Source of the DNA: a bacterium
Lineage (GTDB): Bacteria; Elusimicrobiota; Elusimicrobia; Elusimicrobiales; UBA9959
Direction: 5' to 3'
DNA length: 19,558 nt
Assembly (NCBI GenBank): GCA_021812825.1
Contig: JAKAMO010000048.1
Coordinates: 1-19,558 of the forward strand
Under the pieces are notes generated by a model. It searched no databases and was not told the DNA's origin. It saw nothing but the letters and a program-made list of their open reading frames with translations. Shown here one piece after another: positions 1 through 6,331 of this stretch. The translations under genes were made by a program, and so were the position numbers. Numbering within the stretch: the first letter of the stretch is position 1; each line of letters opens with the position of its first letter.

Positions 1-12
1 CGGTAAGGGACT

Positions 13-239
13 AGCGGCGGCATATCCCGCTCGTTCGCCTGGGCGGGCGCGGCAGAAGAGGGCCGGCGTAGGCCTGGCCCTGACCACGCATAAACCGCAT
101 AGCGGTTTTGCGCGGCCCCGCCTCAGCGATTTTCGTTGAAAAATCGCCTCCGGCCTTGCGGCCCGGACGTGCGGCATGATTATGCCGCCCTTTTAGCCGG
201 GCCTCACCCGAACGGCTCACTCGGGGACATGCCGCCGCT
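13..239. repeat. MITE-like intergenic element 1 with terminal inverted repeats
   Basis: The ends are an 11-bp perfect inverted repeat (AGCGGCGGCAT at 13-23, its complement at 229-239), extending to 16 bp with one mismatch (AGCGGCGGCATrTCCC). Weaker complementarity continues inward around 31-37 and 209-217. Inside are short perfect hairpins: 92-108 (7-bp arms), 126-147 (8-bp arms) and 171-188 (7-bp arms, followed by CCTTTT, which could act as a weak terminator for an upstream gene). No convincing reading frame and no clear target-site duplication were seen. It occupies almost the whole gap upstream of the epimerase gene. A non-autonomous mobile or REP-like repeat is the most likely reading; only a genome search for further copies would settle it. 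Confidence 0.55.
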
Positions 240-295
240 GCATTTAAGATGAATTTGAAAAATGATAAACTTTGGGTATAGGCAGGAATAAAACC

Positions 296-1249
296 ATGAA
301 AAAACCGCTTTGGCTTGTTACCGGAGGGGCCGGGTTCATAGGCTCCAACATAGTGGAGGAGCTGGTAAGGCGCGGCAAGCGCGTGCGCGTGTTCGATAAT
401 TTCTCCACCGGAAAGGCGGAGAATCTTGCGCCTTTTAAAGGCAAAATCGAGCTCGTTAAGGGCGACCTGCGGAGCCCGAAGGACTGCGCGAAGGCCATGA
501 AGGGCGTGACCTACGTGCTGCATCAGGCCGCTTTCCGCTCGGTGCCGAAGTCGGTGGATAACCCGCTGGCCGCCCATGACAACAACGCCACCGGCACGCT
601 GAACGCGCTTATGGCCGCCAGGGCCGCCGGCGTGAAGCGCTTCGTCTACGCCGCTACCAGCTCCGCCTACGGGGACTGCCCCGTGTTCCCGCAGACCGAG
701 GACCTGCCCACCGCGCCCATCTCGCCTTACGCCGTCAGCAAGCTGGCCGGGGAGAACTACTGCCGCGTCTACGCGAAGACCTACGGCCTCGAGACCGTGG
801 CGCTGCGCTATTTCAACGTGTTCGGCCCGAGGCAGAACCCGGAGTCCGTCTATTCCGCCGTGATCCCGCGCTTCATGGAGCTGATGGTCGAGGGAAAGCC
901 GCTGGAGATCCACTGGGACGGAAAGCAGTCCCGGGACTTCACCTACGTGGCCAACGTGGTGGACGGCAACATCCGCGCCGCGCTGGCTCCGGCCTCGGTT
1001 TCCGGTCTGACGATAAACGTCGCTACCGGCACCAACATCTCGCTGCTGGACATCGTGCGGGAGCTGGAGAGGATCACCGGCAGGAAGGCAGCAAAGCGCT
1101 TCTTCCCCAAGCGCCAGGGCGACATCCGCAAGACCTATTCCGACATAGGACTGGCGCGCCGCGAGCTCGGCTACAAGCCGCTGGTGAAGTTCCCCGATGG
1201 TTTGAGGCTGACTTGGAATTACTTCTCCGCCAAATGGGGGAAGAAATGA
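296..1249 (+). CDS. NAD-dependent sugar-nucleotide epimerase, WbpP/TviC-like
   Basis: A 317-aa short-chain (extended SDR) enzyme predicted to act in the cytoplasm on a UDP-sugar, most likely as a UDP-N-acetylglucosamine or UDP-glucose 4-epimerase supplying surface polysaccharide synthesis. The N-terminal Rossmann motif is G10-G11-A-G13-F-I-G16. The catalytic set is T121-S122-S123 with Y145xxxK149, and the sugar-binding region has RYFNVFGPRQ and a later RDFTYV. The S-to-Y spacing and overall length fit the WbpP/TviC group better than classical GalE, but substrate cannot be read from sequence alone. I chose the ATG at 296, preceded by AGGA about 10 bases upstream; an in-frame TTG at 272 would add eight poorly conserved residues. 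Its stop overlaps the start of the thymidine kinase gene (ATGA), so the two are probably translationally coupled. Confidence 0.9.
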   Translation: MKKPLWLVTGGAGFIGSNIVEELVRRGKRVRVFDNFSTGKAENLAPFKGKIELVKGDLRSPKDCAKAMKGVTYVLHQAAFRSVPKSVDNPLAAHDNNATGTLNALMAARAAGVKRFVYAATSSAYGDCPVFPQTEDLPTAPISPYAVSKLAGENYCRVYAKTYGLETVALRYFNVFGPRQNPESVYSAVIPRFMELMVEGKPLEIHWDGKQSRDFTYVANVVDGNIRAALAPASVSGLTINVATGTNISLLDIVRELERITGRKAAKRFFPKRQGDIRKTYSDIGLARRELGYKPLVKFPDGLRLTWNYFSAKWGKK

Positions 1250-1809
1250 TATTCAACGTCTCCGCCTCTTCGGGCTGGATAGAAGTGGTCTGCGGCAGCA
1301 TGTTCTCGGGCAAGACGCAGGAACTGATCCGCCGCCTGAAGCTGGCCAACATCGCCCGCCAGAAGGTGCAGGTCTTCAACTCCCACCTGGACGTCCGCTA
1401 CGCCAAGGAGCACCTCGTCTCCCACGACAAGTCCACGCTGGCCGCGCACCCGGTGAAGACGGCCAAGGAGATACTGAAGGCCGTGGACAAGGATACGCAG
1501 GTCGTAGGTATCGACGAGGCGCATTTCTTCGGTCCGGAGATAGTGGGCGTGGCCCAGAAGCTGGCGGATTCAGGCAGGCGCGTGATAGTGGCGGGCCTGG
1601 ACCAGGATTACCGCGGCGAGCCTTTCGATAACATGGCCAAGCTGATGGCGGTGGCGGAGTTCGTCACGAAGAACCTGGCCATCTGCATGGTCTGCGGCAA
1701 TCCCGCGCATTTCAGCCAGCGCCTGACGGACTCGGGCAAGCGCATCGTGGTGGGCGCCGGGGACAAGTACGAGGCGCGCTGCCGCAAGTGCTTCCAGCCG
1801 GAAAACTAG
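1246..1809 (+). CDS. tdk: Thymidine kinase (type II, zinc-binding)
   Basis: A 187-aa cytosolic enzyme that phosphorylates thymidine to dTMP with ATP in the pyrimidine salvage pathway. The P-loop is G17-S-M-F-S-G-K23-T24, the Walker B/catalytic motif is D90-E91-A-H-F-F with E91 the expected general base, and two zinc pairs are visible, C147xxC150 and C179xxC182, around the lasso domain (GDKYEARCRKC). Length is usual for bacterial Tdk. The ATG at 1246 overlaps the epimerase stop by four bases and is preceded by GGGGAAGAA; an upstream in-frame ATG at 1213 lies well inside the epimerase gene and adds residues that do not belong to the fold. The next gene starts one base after the stop. The pairing with a sugar epimerase has no obvious metabolic logic and probably reflects simple operon packing. 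Confidence 0.95.
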   Translation: MIFNVSASSGWIEVVCGSMFSGKTQELIRRLKLANIARQKVQVFNSHLDVRYAKEHLVSHDKSTLAAHPVKTAKEILKAVDKDTQVVGIDEAHFFGPEIVGVAQKLADSGRRVIVAGLDQDYRGEPFDNMAKLMAVAEFVTKNLAICMVCGNPAHFSQRLTDSGKRIVVGAGDKYEARCRKCFQPEN

Positions 1810-1810
1810 A

Positions 1811-2308
1811 ATGTACCGCTCCGAGAAATTCAACCCGACGCTGTTCGGCAAGCTGTTCCACCTGGGCTCCAAGCTGGCCGACGGCAACCGCTGGCTGAAG
1901 CTGGCGGAGGCCCTGCCGTGGGAGAAGCTGGACGCCGAGTACGGCAAGTACTTCGCCGCCGGCTACGGCCGGCCCGCCAAGGATTCCCGCCTCGTCTGCG
2001 GCCTGCTGCTGGTCAAGCAGCTCAAGGACGTTTCCGACGAGGACGCCGTGACCGAGTTCATGGAGAGCCCGTACATACAGGTCTTCTGCGGCCAGGAGTA
2101 TTTCGCGGTGGAGGACGTTCTTAACCCGGGCATACTGTCCGAGCGTCGCAAGCGCCTCGGGCCGGAATTCATGGCCCTGCTGGAGACGGAGCTGGCCGCC
2201 GCGCTGAAGGCCAACAAGGACCTCAAGTTCTACCGCGCCCCCCGGCCGCGGCAGGAAGGCTCCCTCTGGATCTCCCTTCTGGAAAAAGCGCGGTCCATCT
2301 TCAACTGA
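1811..2308 (+). CDS. Orphan DUF772-type transposase N-terminal domain protein
   Basis: A 165-aa protein resembling only the N-terminal DNA-binding domain (DUF772, Pfam PF05598) of IS5/IS1182-type transposases. The signature runs from W..LAEALPWEKLDAEY, through GRPAKDSRLVCGLLLVKQLKD.SDE, to the E.PY.Q.FCGQ.YF segment and a degenerate version of the usual HFRKR stretch (SERRKRLG). The DDE/RNase-H-like catalytic domain is absent: after about residue 130 the protein ends in a short basic tail. It begins one base after tdk and stops 16 bases before a strong terminator, and its codon use matches its neighbours, so it looks like a settled operon member. It could be a decaying remnant, a domesticated DNA-binding protein, or an IS repressor-like fragment; sequence alone does not decide. 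No terminal repeats of an IS were seen around it. Confidence 0.7.
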   Translation: MYRSEKFNPTLFGKLFHLGSKLADGNRWLKLAEALPWEKLDAEYGKYFAAGYGRPAKDSRLVCGLLLVKQLKDVSDEDAVTEFMESPYIQVFCGQEYFAVEDVLNPGILSERRKRLGPEFMALLETELAAALKANKDLKFYRAPRPRQEGSLWISLLEKARSIFN

Positions 2309-2324
2309 ACCGCCGGCTACGGAT

Positions 2325-2355
2325 AAAAAAAGCGGGACTTGGTCCCGCTTTTTTT
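2325..2355. terminator. Bidirectional Rho-independent terminator
   Basis: A 14-bp perfect stem (seven A:T pairs plus GCGGGAC/GTCCCGC) closes a 3-base TTG loop, with A7 on one side and T7 on the other. It lies between the convergent DUF772-like gene (plus) and tolB (minus) and can end both transcripts. Confidence 0.95.
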
Positions 2356-2371
2356 GCGCCCACCGGAAACC

Positions 2372-3661
2372 CTACGGGCTCCAGTTCGGGGTGAAGGAAT
2401 TGCCCTTCATCTCGGCGAGGGGGTGCGGGGCGCTGCCGTCGGCGTCCATGATGAAGATCTCGCGGCGGCCCCGCCGGGTGGAGGTGAAGGCTATGAACCT
2501 GCCGTCAGGCGACCAGGAGGGGTCCTCGTTGTCGCCGGCGTTCGCGGTCAGCCTGCGTATCTGGCCGCCGGTCAGGTCCGTTATGAAGATGTTGAGCGGC
2601 TCCTTGCGGGTCTCCCGGCCGGAGAAGACTATCCAGGAGCCGTCGGGCGACCAGGAGGGGGAGTCGCACCAGTTGAAGCGCGTAAGCCTGCGGGTATCGC
2701 TCTTTGCCACGTCCAGCACGTAGAGTTGCGGGTTGCCGGCCCTGTCGGAGACGAACGCCACCTGGGTGCCGTCCGGGGCCCAGGTCGGGGAAGAGCTGAC
2801 GCCGAAACCCTTCAGCAGCTGCTTGACCTTCTTCGTGACCACGTCCAGCATGTAGATACCCGGGTCGTCGCCGCGGGAGAGCGTCATCACCATCGTCATG
2901 CCGTCCGGAGAGAAGCCGCCGGGGATATTGAGCCCCTGGAAGGTGCTGAACGGACGGATCTTGCCGGCCTTCAGGTCTATTTCGAACATGTCCGGGTTGC
3001 CCCAGCGGTAGGTGGTGTAGTAGATGCGGGAGGAATCCTGCGACCAGCGCGGCAGCAGGTCTATGCTGTTGTCCGAGGTCAGGCGGGTCAGGTTCTCGCC
3101 GTCGTAATCGGCTATGTAGATCTCCTTGCGCCCGGTGGCGTTGTTGGCGAAGGCCAGCTTGGAGTGCGCTATCCCCTGGCGGCCGGTGAGCCGCAGCGTG
3201 ACGTCGTCGGAGAACATGTGCGCGGCGCGGCGCATGGCGCGCTTCTCGCCGCGGTAGAACTTCTCCATTATCACCTTGCCCTTGGAAAGATCGTAGAGAC
3301 GGGCGCTGAAGGTCCAGACCTTGCCGGCGTCGCGAGCCTTGGCCGTCACCAGGCAGCCGGCGAGCTCTTTCCACCAGTCCAGAGACTCTTTCGAGTCGTC
3401 CAGGTTGGCCTTGGCCAGCGGGTCTTCCTTGATGTCGAAATATCGGGAGTAGAGCAGGTCCGAGCGGATGATCTCCCTGAAGGACTGCGCCAGGGCCATG
3501 TCGGTCTCGCTGGCCGCATCGGCCGGGAGGAACTGCGCCAGTGCGAGGGTGTTCTTAGGGACTTCCGCGCCGGGAGAAACGCCTATGTAGACGTCGGTGG
3601 CGGCGCGGACCGGGAATACGGCCAGCGCCAGCAAGGCGGCGGCCAGCAGCTTGCCGCGCAT
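2372..3661 (-). CDS. tolB: Tol-Pal system protein TolB
   Basis: A 429-aa periplasmic beta-propeller protein that binds Pal and links the inner-membrane TolQRA motor to the outer membrane during constriction. A Sec signal peptide (LLAAALLALAVFPVRA) is followed by an N-terminal alpha/beta domain (about residues 22-165, DVYIG.SPG...) and a propeller with repeated PD40-type blades carrying WSQDS, FSPDG, WAPDG, WSPDG and WSPDG motifs up to the C-terminal NWSP. Length is typical. The start is the ATG whose complement lies at 3659-3661, three bases downstream of the cpoB stop. It is the last gene of a pal-cpoB-tolB operon; the order differs from enterobacteria (tolB-pal-cpoB) and tolQRA are not in this window. 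Confidence 0.93.
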   Translation of the reverse strand: MRGKLLAAALLALAVFPVRAATDVYIGVSPGAEVPKNTLALAQFLPADAASETDMALAQSFREIIRSDLLYSRYFDIKEDPLAKANLDDSKESLDWWKELAGCLVTAKARDAGKVWTFSARLYDLSKGKVIMEKFYRGEKRAMRRAAHMFSDDVTLRLTGRQGIAHSKLAFANNATGRKEIYIADYDGENLTRLTSDNSIDLLPRWSQDSSRIYYTTYRWGNPDMFEIDLKAGKIRPFSTFQGLNIPGGFSPDGMTMVMTLSRGDDPGIYMLDVVTKKVKQLLKGFGVSSSPTWAPDGTQVAFVSDRAGNPQLYVLDVAKSDTRRLTRFNWCDSPSWSPDGSWIVFSGRETRKEPLNIFITDLTGGQIRRLTANAGDNEDPSWSPDGRFIAFTSTRRGRREIFIMDADGSAPHPLAEMKGNSFTPNWSP

Positions 3662-3664
3662 CGG

Positions 3665-4450
3665 TCAGCCCTTCTTGGCCGGGGCCTTGGCGGGGGCTTT
3701 GGCGGGGGCCTTCGCTGGAGCGGCCTTGGCGGGAGCCTTGGGGGTCATTCTGGCTATGTGCTCTTTGGCGGTCTTCGCTTCCTCCGAGGAGGGGAAGTCC
3801 TTGACCACGGAGTGGAGGTACCGGAGAGCCTCTTCGGTCCTGGGCTCAGGCATCTTCAGCAGCGAGAGGGCGTACTTGAGCCTGGCCGCCGGGACGCGGG
3901 TGCTCTTGGGGTACTTCTCGAGCACGTTGGCGTAGGCCAGCGCGGCTTCCTGCCAGTGCCCGCGCAGGTAAAGGGACTCGCCGAGGTAGAAATACGCCCC
4001 CTCGGCGGTCTCTCCCTCCGGGAACTTCGAGAGATAGGCCCTGAAGCCGGTGGCGGCGCCGTCGAAGTTGTTGTTCAGGAAGGCGTTGTAAGCGTCGTTG
4101 TAGATCTTGGCCGGCAGCAGCGAGGTCTCCACCTGCTCCTGCTGGGTCTTTATGCTCTTGTCGATGGCGCTGACGCGCTTGTTCATCGAGGTGCCGAGAT
4201 CGTCGAGGTGGGTGGAGAGGCGGCTCATCTGGGTGGAGATGTCCTTCATGCTCTCCGAGGAGGCGTTCAGGTTCCGGGAGAGATCGTCCATCTTGACCGC
4301 GAGCTCGGCCTGGTTCTTCTGCATGTTGGCCAGGCTGGTGTTGAGGTCGTCCATCTGGCTCTGCATCTGCAGCATGTCCTGCTGCGTGGCCACGCAGCCG
4401 GCGGCCAGCAGGCAGGCAGGGAAGAGTAAAAGGGACTTCAGGTTCCGCAT
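3665..4450 (-). CDS. cpoB: CpoB/YbgF-like Tol-Pal lipoprotein with coiled coil and TPRs
   Basis: A 261-aa envelope protein of the CpoB (YbgF) type, which in other bacteria coordinates peptidoglycan synthesis with Tol-driven outer-membrane constriction. It begins with a lipoprotein signal ending L15-A-A-G-C19, unlike E. coli CpoB, which is soluble; so here it is probably membrane-anchored (inference). Residues about 22-95 are a Q/M/L/D-rich coiled coil, and about 115-235 hold TPR-like helices (YNAFLNNNFDGA, YLGESLYLRGHWQEA, AALAYANVLEKYPKS). The C-terminus is a low-complexity APAK tail of about 25 residues encoded by an imperfect tandem repeat, likely prone to copy-number change. It overlaps the pal stop by one base (TAATG) and is followed three bases later by tolB. 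Confidence 0.88.
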   Translation of the reverse strand: MRNLKSLLLFPACLLAAGCVATQQDMLQMQSQMDDLNTSLANMQKNQAELAVKMDDLSRNLNASSESMKDISTQMSRLSTHLDDLGTSMNKRVSAIDKSIKTQQEQVETSLLPAKIYNDAYNAFLNNNFDGAATGFRAYLSKFPEGETAEGAYFYLGESLYLRGHWQEAALAYANVLEKYPKSTRVPAARLKYALSLLKMPEPRTEEALRYLHSVVKDFPSSEEAKTAKEHIARMTPKAPAKAAPAKAPAKAPAKAPAKKG

Positions 4451-4992
4451 TATATGCTTTTGACCTTGGTCTCGGCGCGGCGGTTCCTGAGCCAGCAGTC
4501 CTCGGTGGCCTCGCCGCAGACGGGCTTCTCCTCGCCGTAGGAGATCGTGCCCATCGCGCTCTCCGGCACGCCGAGGCGGGCGTAGTAGTCGCGCACGGTC
4601 TTGGCCCGCTTCTGGCCCAGCGCCAGGTTGTACTCCACGGTGCCCCGGTCGTCGCAGTAGCCCTCTATCAGGACCTTCCAGTCCTTGCGGGCCTTCAGCA
4701 GCGCGGCGTTGGCCTGCAGCGTGTTCCGGGCGGCCTCGGAAAGCTCGTACTTGTCGAAATCGAAGTTGACGGTCTTCAGCGTATCAAGCGGCTGGAACTC
4801 TCCGCCGCGGATATCCCCCTCGGCCGAGGCGGTGTCTGTGCTCTCCTCCACGTCCAGCGTGGGCAGAGTGGAGGTCTCTGTGATCATCTGCGGGTTATCG
4901 CCGGCGTTCTTGACGTTCTTCTTGTTGCAGGCGGACAGGACGAAAGCGGCCAGCAGCGGCATGGCGCAGGCGAGGAGCAGGTGTTTCTTCAT
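4450..4992 (-). CDS. pal: Peptidoglycan-associated lipoprotein Pal
   Basis: A 180-aa outer-membrane lipoprotein that binds peptidoglycan non-covalently and TolB. The signal peptide ends in the lipobox L19-S-A-C22, followed by a polar, acidic linker. From about residue 70 the OmpA-like domain begins: VNFDFDKYELSEAA, then the peptidoglycan-binding core IEGYCDDRGTVEYNLALGQKRA, and the C-terminal SYGEEKP...NRRAE. Residue spacing is that of Pal rather than OmpA. The start ATG is supported by a GGAGG (complement at 5004-5008) 11 bases upstream. It is the first gene of pal-cpoB-tolB; two extra cysteines (CGEATEDC) near the C-terminus may form a disulfide. Confidence 0.94.
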   Translation of the reverse strand: MKKHLLLACAMPLLAAFVLSACNKKNVKNAGDNPQMITETSTLPTLDVEESTDTASAEGDIRGGEFQPLDTLKTVNFDFDKYELSEAARNTLQANAALLKARKDWKVLIEGYCDDRGTVEYNLALGQKRAKTVRDYYARLGVPESAMGTISYGEEKPVCGEATEDCWLRNRRAETKVKSI

Positions 4993-5025
4993 CTTTTTCG
5001 GGACCTCCGTATACTTTCAGCCAAT

Positions 5026-5054
5026 AATCTATAAAAAAAAACGGGCTAATACAA
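5026..5054 (-). promoter_or_regulatory. Candidate promoter for pal-cpoB-tolB
   Basis: On the minus strand TTGTAT (complement of 5049-5054) is 17 bases from TAGATT (complement of 5026-5031), with a T9 run in the spacer. Predicted initiation near 5019 would give a leader of roughly 25 bases containing the GGAGG site. The boxes match consensus only in part (3/6 and 4/6), and the operon could instead be read from the prenyl synthase gene upstream. Confidence 0.3.
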
Positions 5055-5067
5055 TAAGGGGAGAGGG

Positions 5068-6033
5068 TCAGGCGGTGCGCTCTGACAGAGCGGCCAGGAA
5101 GGCCTTGAGCGCTGCCGCCTCTTCAGCGGCCGGGAACCTGTCTATCACCGGGGAAAGGGCGGCTATCTTGTCGGCCGCGGCCTTTCTGGCTGCGGCGGAG
5201 AAGCCCCCTTCCCTGACGAGGGCGGCCAGCTCGAGGGCGGAGGAAAGGTCCGGCTCCGGACCCGACTTGACGGCGGTCAGCAGTTTTTCGGCCTCAGGTC
5301 CGGAGGAGGCGTCGTTCAGGGCCAGTATCAGCGGGAGGGTGAACTTGCCCTCCTTTATGTCCTGCAGCGTCTCCTTGCCGCAGGCCTCGGCGTCGCCTTC
5401 GAAGTCCAGCACGTCGTCTATTATCTGGAAGGCGCAGCCGGCATCCTCGCCTATCCGGGCGCAGTCCTCGAGCAGCTCGGGGCGGCCGGCGAGGCGACAG
5501 GCGGCGAGGGAGCACCAGCGGAACAGGGCTCCGGTCTTCAGCGAAACGATCTTCTGCGCCAGCTCCGGGGCTATCTTCCTGCCCTTGGAGTTCTCCTCTA
5601 TCAGCGCGCCTTCGGTCATGCGTTTGACGGCGGCCAGCAGGCTCTGGGGCAGGTCCGGTGCGGCGCGGCCGGCGGTCTCCAGGGCCAGCGTGATCAGCAG
5701 GTCGCCCACAAGTATGGCTGCGTTCACTCCGACCTGGTCGTAAAGGGTGGGAAGGCCTCGGCGGTAGCGGGCCATGTCCAGGCAGTCGTCGTGCATCAGC
5801 GAGGCGGTGTGAGCCAGTTCGGCGGCGGCGGCCGTCTTCACGGCGCTGGCGGAGTCCGCCTTTAGCGCGCCGGCCATCAGCAGGGTAAAGCGGGCCCTGG
5901 CAGCCTTGCCCATGAAATTGAACGGATGCAGGTCGAAATCGAAGATCTCCCTGCCTATGCCGGCCAGCTCGACCGAGATCAGGTCCTTGACGGAGAGCAG
6001 GGAATTGTCGATGCTGCCGGCGGTTTTCGTCAT
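5068..6033 (-). CDS. Trans-isoprenyl diphosphate synthase (polyprenyl synthetase)
   Basis: A 321-aa all-helical enzyme that condenses isopentenyl diphosphate onto allylic diphosphates, feeding quinone side chains or other isoprenoids. The first aspartate motif is H-D82-D83-C-L-D86 followed by RYRRG, and the second is I-I-D206-D207-V-L-D210, followed by GKETLQDIKEGKFTLP, the usual lysine-containing loop. The residues four and five before the first motif are small (Ala, Ser), which in this family often goes with longer products than C15; chain length remains a guess. The ATG at 6033 is chosen; an in-frame TTG at 6042 would add three residues. Neither has a clear ribosome-binding site, which fits the short leader predicted from the adjacent promoter. 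It lies 75 bases upstream of pal on the same strand. Confidence 0.88.
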   Translation of the reverse strand: MTKTAGSIDNSLLSVKDLISVELAGIGREIFDFDLHPFNFMGKAARARFTLLMAGALKADSASAVKTAAAAELAHTASLMHDDCLDMARYRRGLPTLYDQVGVNAAILVGDLLITLALETAGRAAPDLPQSLLAAVKRMTEGALIEENSKGRKIAPELAQKIVSLKTGALFRWCSLAACRLAGRPELLEDCARIGEDAGCAFQIIDDVLDFEGDAEACGKETLQDIKEGKFTLPLILALNDASSGPEAEKLLTAVKSGPEPDLSSALELAALVREGGFSAAARKAAADKIAALSPVIDRFPAAEEAAALKAFLAALSERTA

Positions 6034-6048
6034 ATCGCGCAAAAGAAC

Positions 6049-6076
6049 ATTTTAGCATTTAACAGTCTGCTGAAAA
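6049..6076 (-). promoter_or_regulatory. Outward promoter at left end of MITE-like element 2
   Basis: Reading on the minus strand, TTTTCA (complement of 6071-6076, inside the terminal repeat) is 16 bases from TAAAAT (complement of 6049-6054, outside the element). Initiation would fall near 6042, giving the prenyl synthase mRNA a leader of about ten bases or fewer. Confidence 0.4.
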
Positions 6077-6306
6077 AGCCCCTTTCCGCGTCTTTTGGCC
6101 GCTTTTGGCCGTTTGATGCGCATAGCGCTTGTACGGCACGGCCATAGGCCAGGCCTGCGCCTTTGCGCCGCCTGTTTTCGCTGAATTGTGTCGCTTCGCT
6201 CCACCCGACTCGCAGTCTCTCGTAGAGAATGCTCATTTCGCGTCGCTGCGGCTCGGCTTCAAAATCGGCTCGAAATACATCAGAGTGGTCTTTTTCAATA
6301 GACTGT
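6062..6306. repeat. MITE-like intergenic element 2 with terminal inverted repeats
   Basis: The left end (6062-6081, ACAGTCTGCTGAAAAAGCCC) and the complement of the right end (6287-6306) agree at 17 of 20 positions. The 245-bp body has no credible gene, although the minus strand is open for 68 codons across it. The block 6148-6161 is nearly the same as the complement of 66-79 in element 1, so the two may be related or share a module. No obvious target-site duplication is visible. The ends recall the TGAAAAA-type termini of several bacterial insertion sequences, but no parent transposase is present here. Confidence 0.65.
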
Positions 6307-6321
6307 CAAAAGTATTATAAT
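6292..6321 (+). promoter_or_regulatory. Outward promoter at right end of MITE-like element 2
   Basis: TTTTCA (6292-6297, inside the terminal repeat) is followed after 18 bases by a perfect TATAAT (6316-6321) just outside the element. Initiation near 6328 would put the ATG at 6332 almost at the 5' end of the mRNA, so the cation-efflux gene may be translated as a leaderless or very-short-leader message. Confidence 0.55.
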
Positions 6322-6331
6322 CCTACTAGCG

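Noticed and set aside
255..282. Promoter TTGAAA-16-TATAGG in front of the epimerase gene
   Set aside because: The predicted start would fall at about 289, downstream of the ribosome-binding site used to choose the ATG at 296, so the two signals conflict; the -10 is only a 4/6 match.
11..913. 300-codon open frame on the minus strand
   Set aside because: It is antisense to the epimerase gene and crosses element 1; the protein is low-complexity (R/G/H-rich) with no recognisable fold.
3665..3760. Tandem repeat as a CRISPR-like array
   Set aside because: It encodes the APAK tail of CpoB in frame, with no spacers.
2339..4429. 696-codon open frame on the plus strand opposite tolB and cpoB
   Set aside because: It is the antisense shadow of two clear genes in GC-rich DNA; the translation is G/V/R-rich with no signal or domain.
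6030..6236. 68-codon minus-strand frame within MITE-like element 2
   Set aside because: It begins inside a non-coding repeat, has no ribosome-binding site, and overlaps the promoter and start of the prenyl synthase gene.
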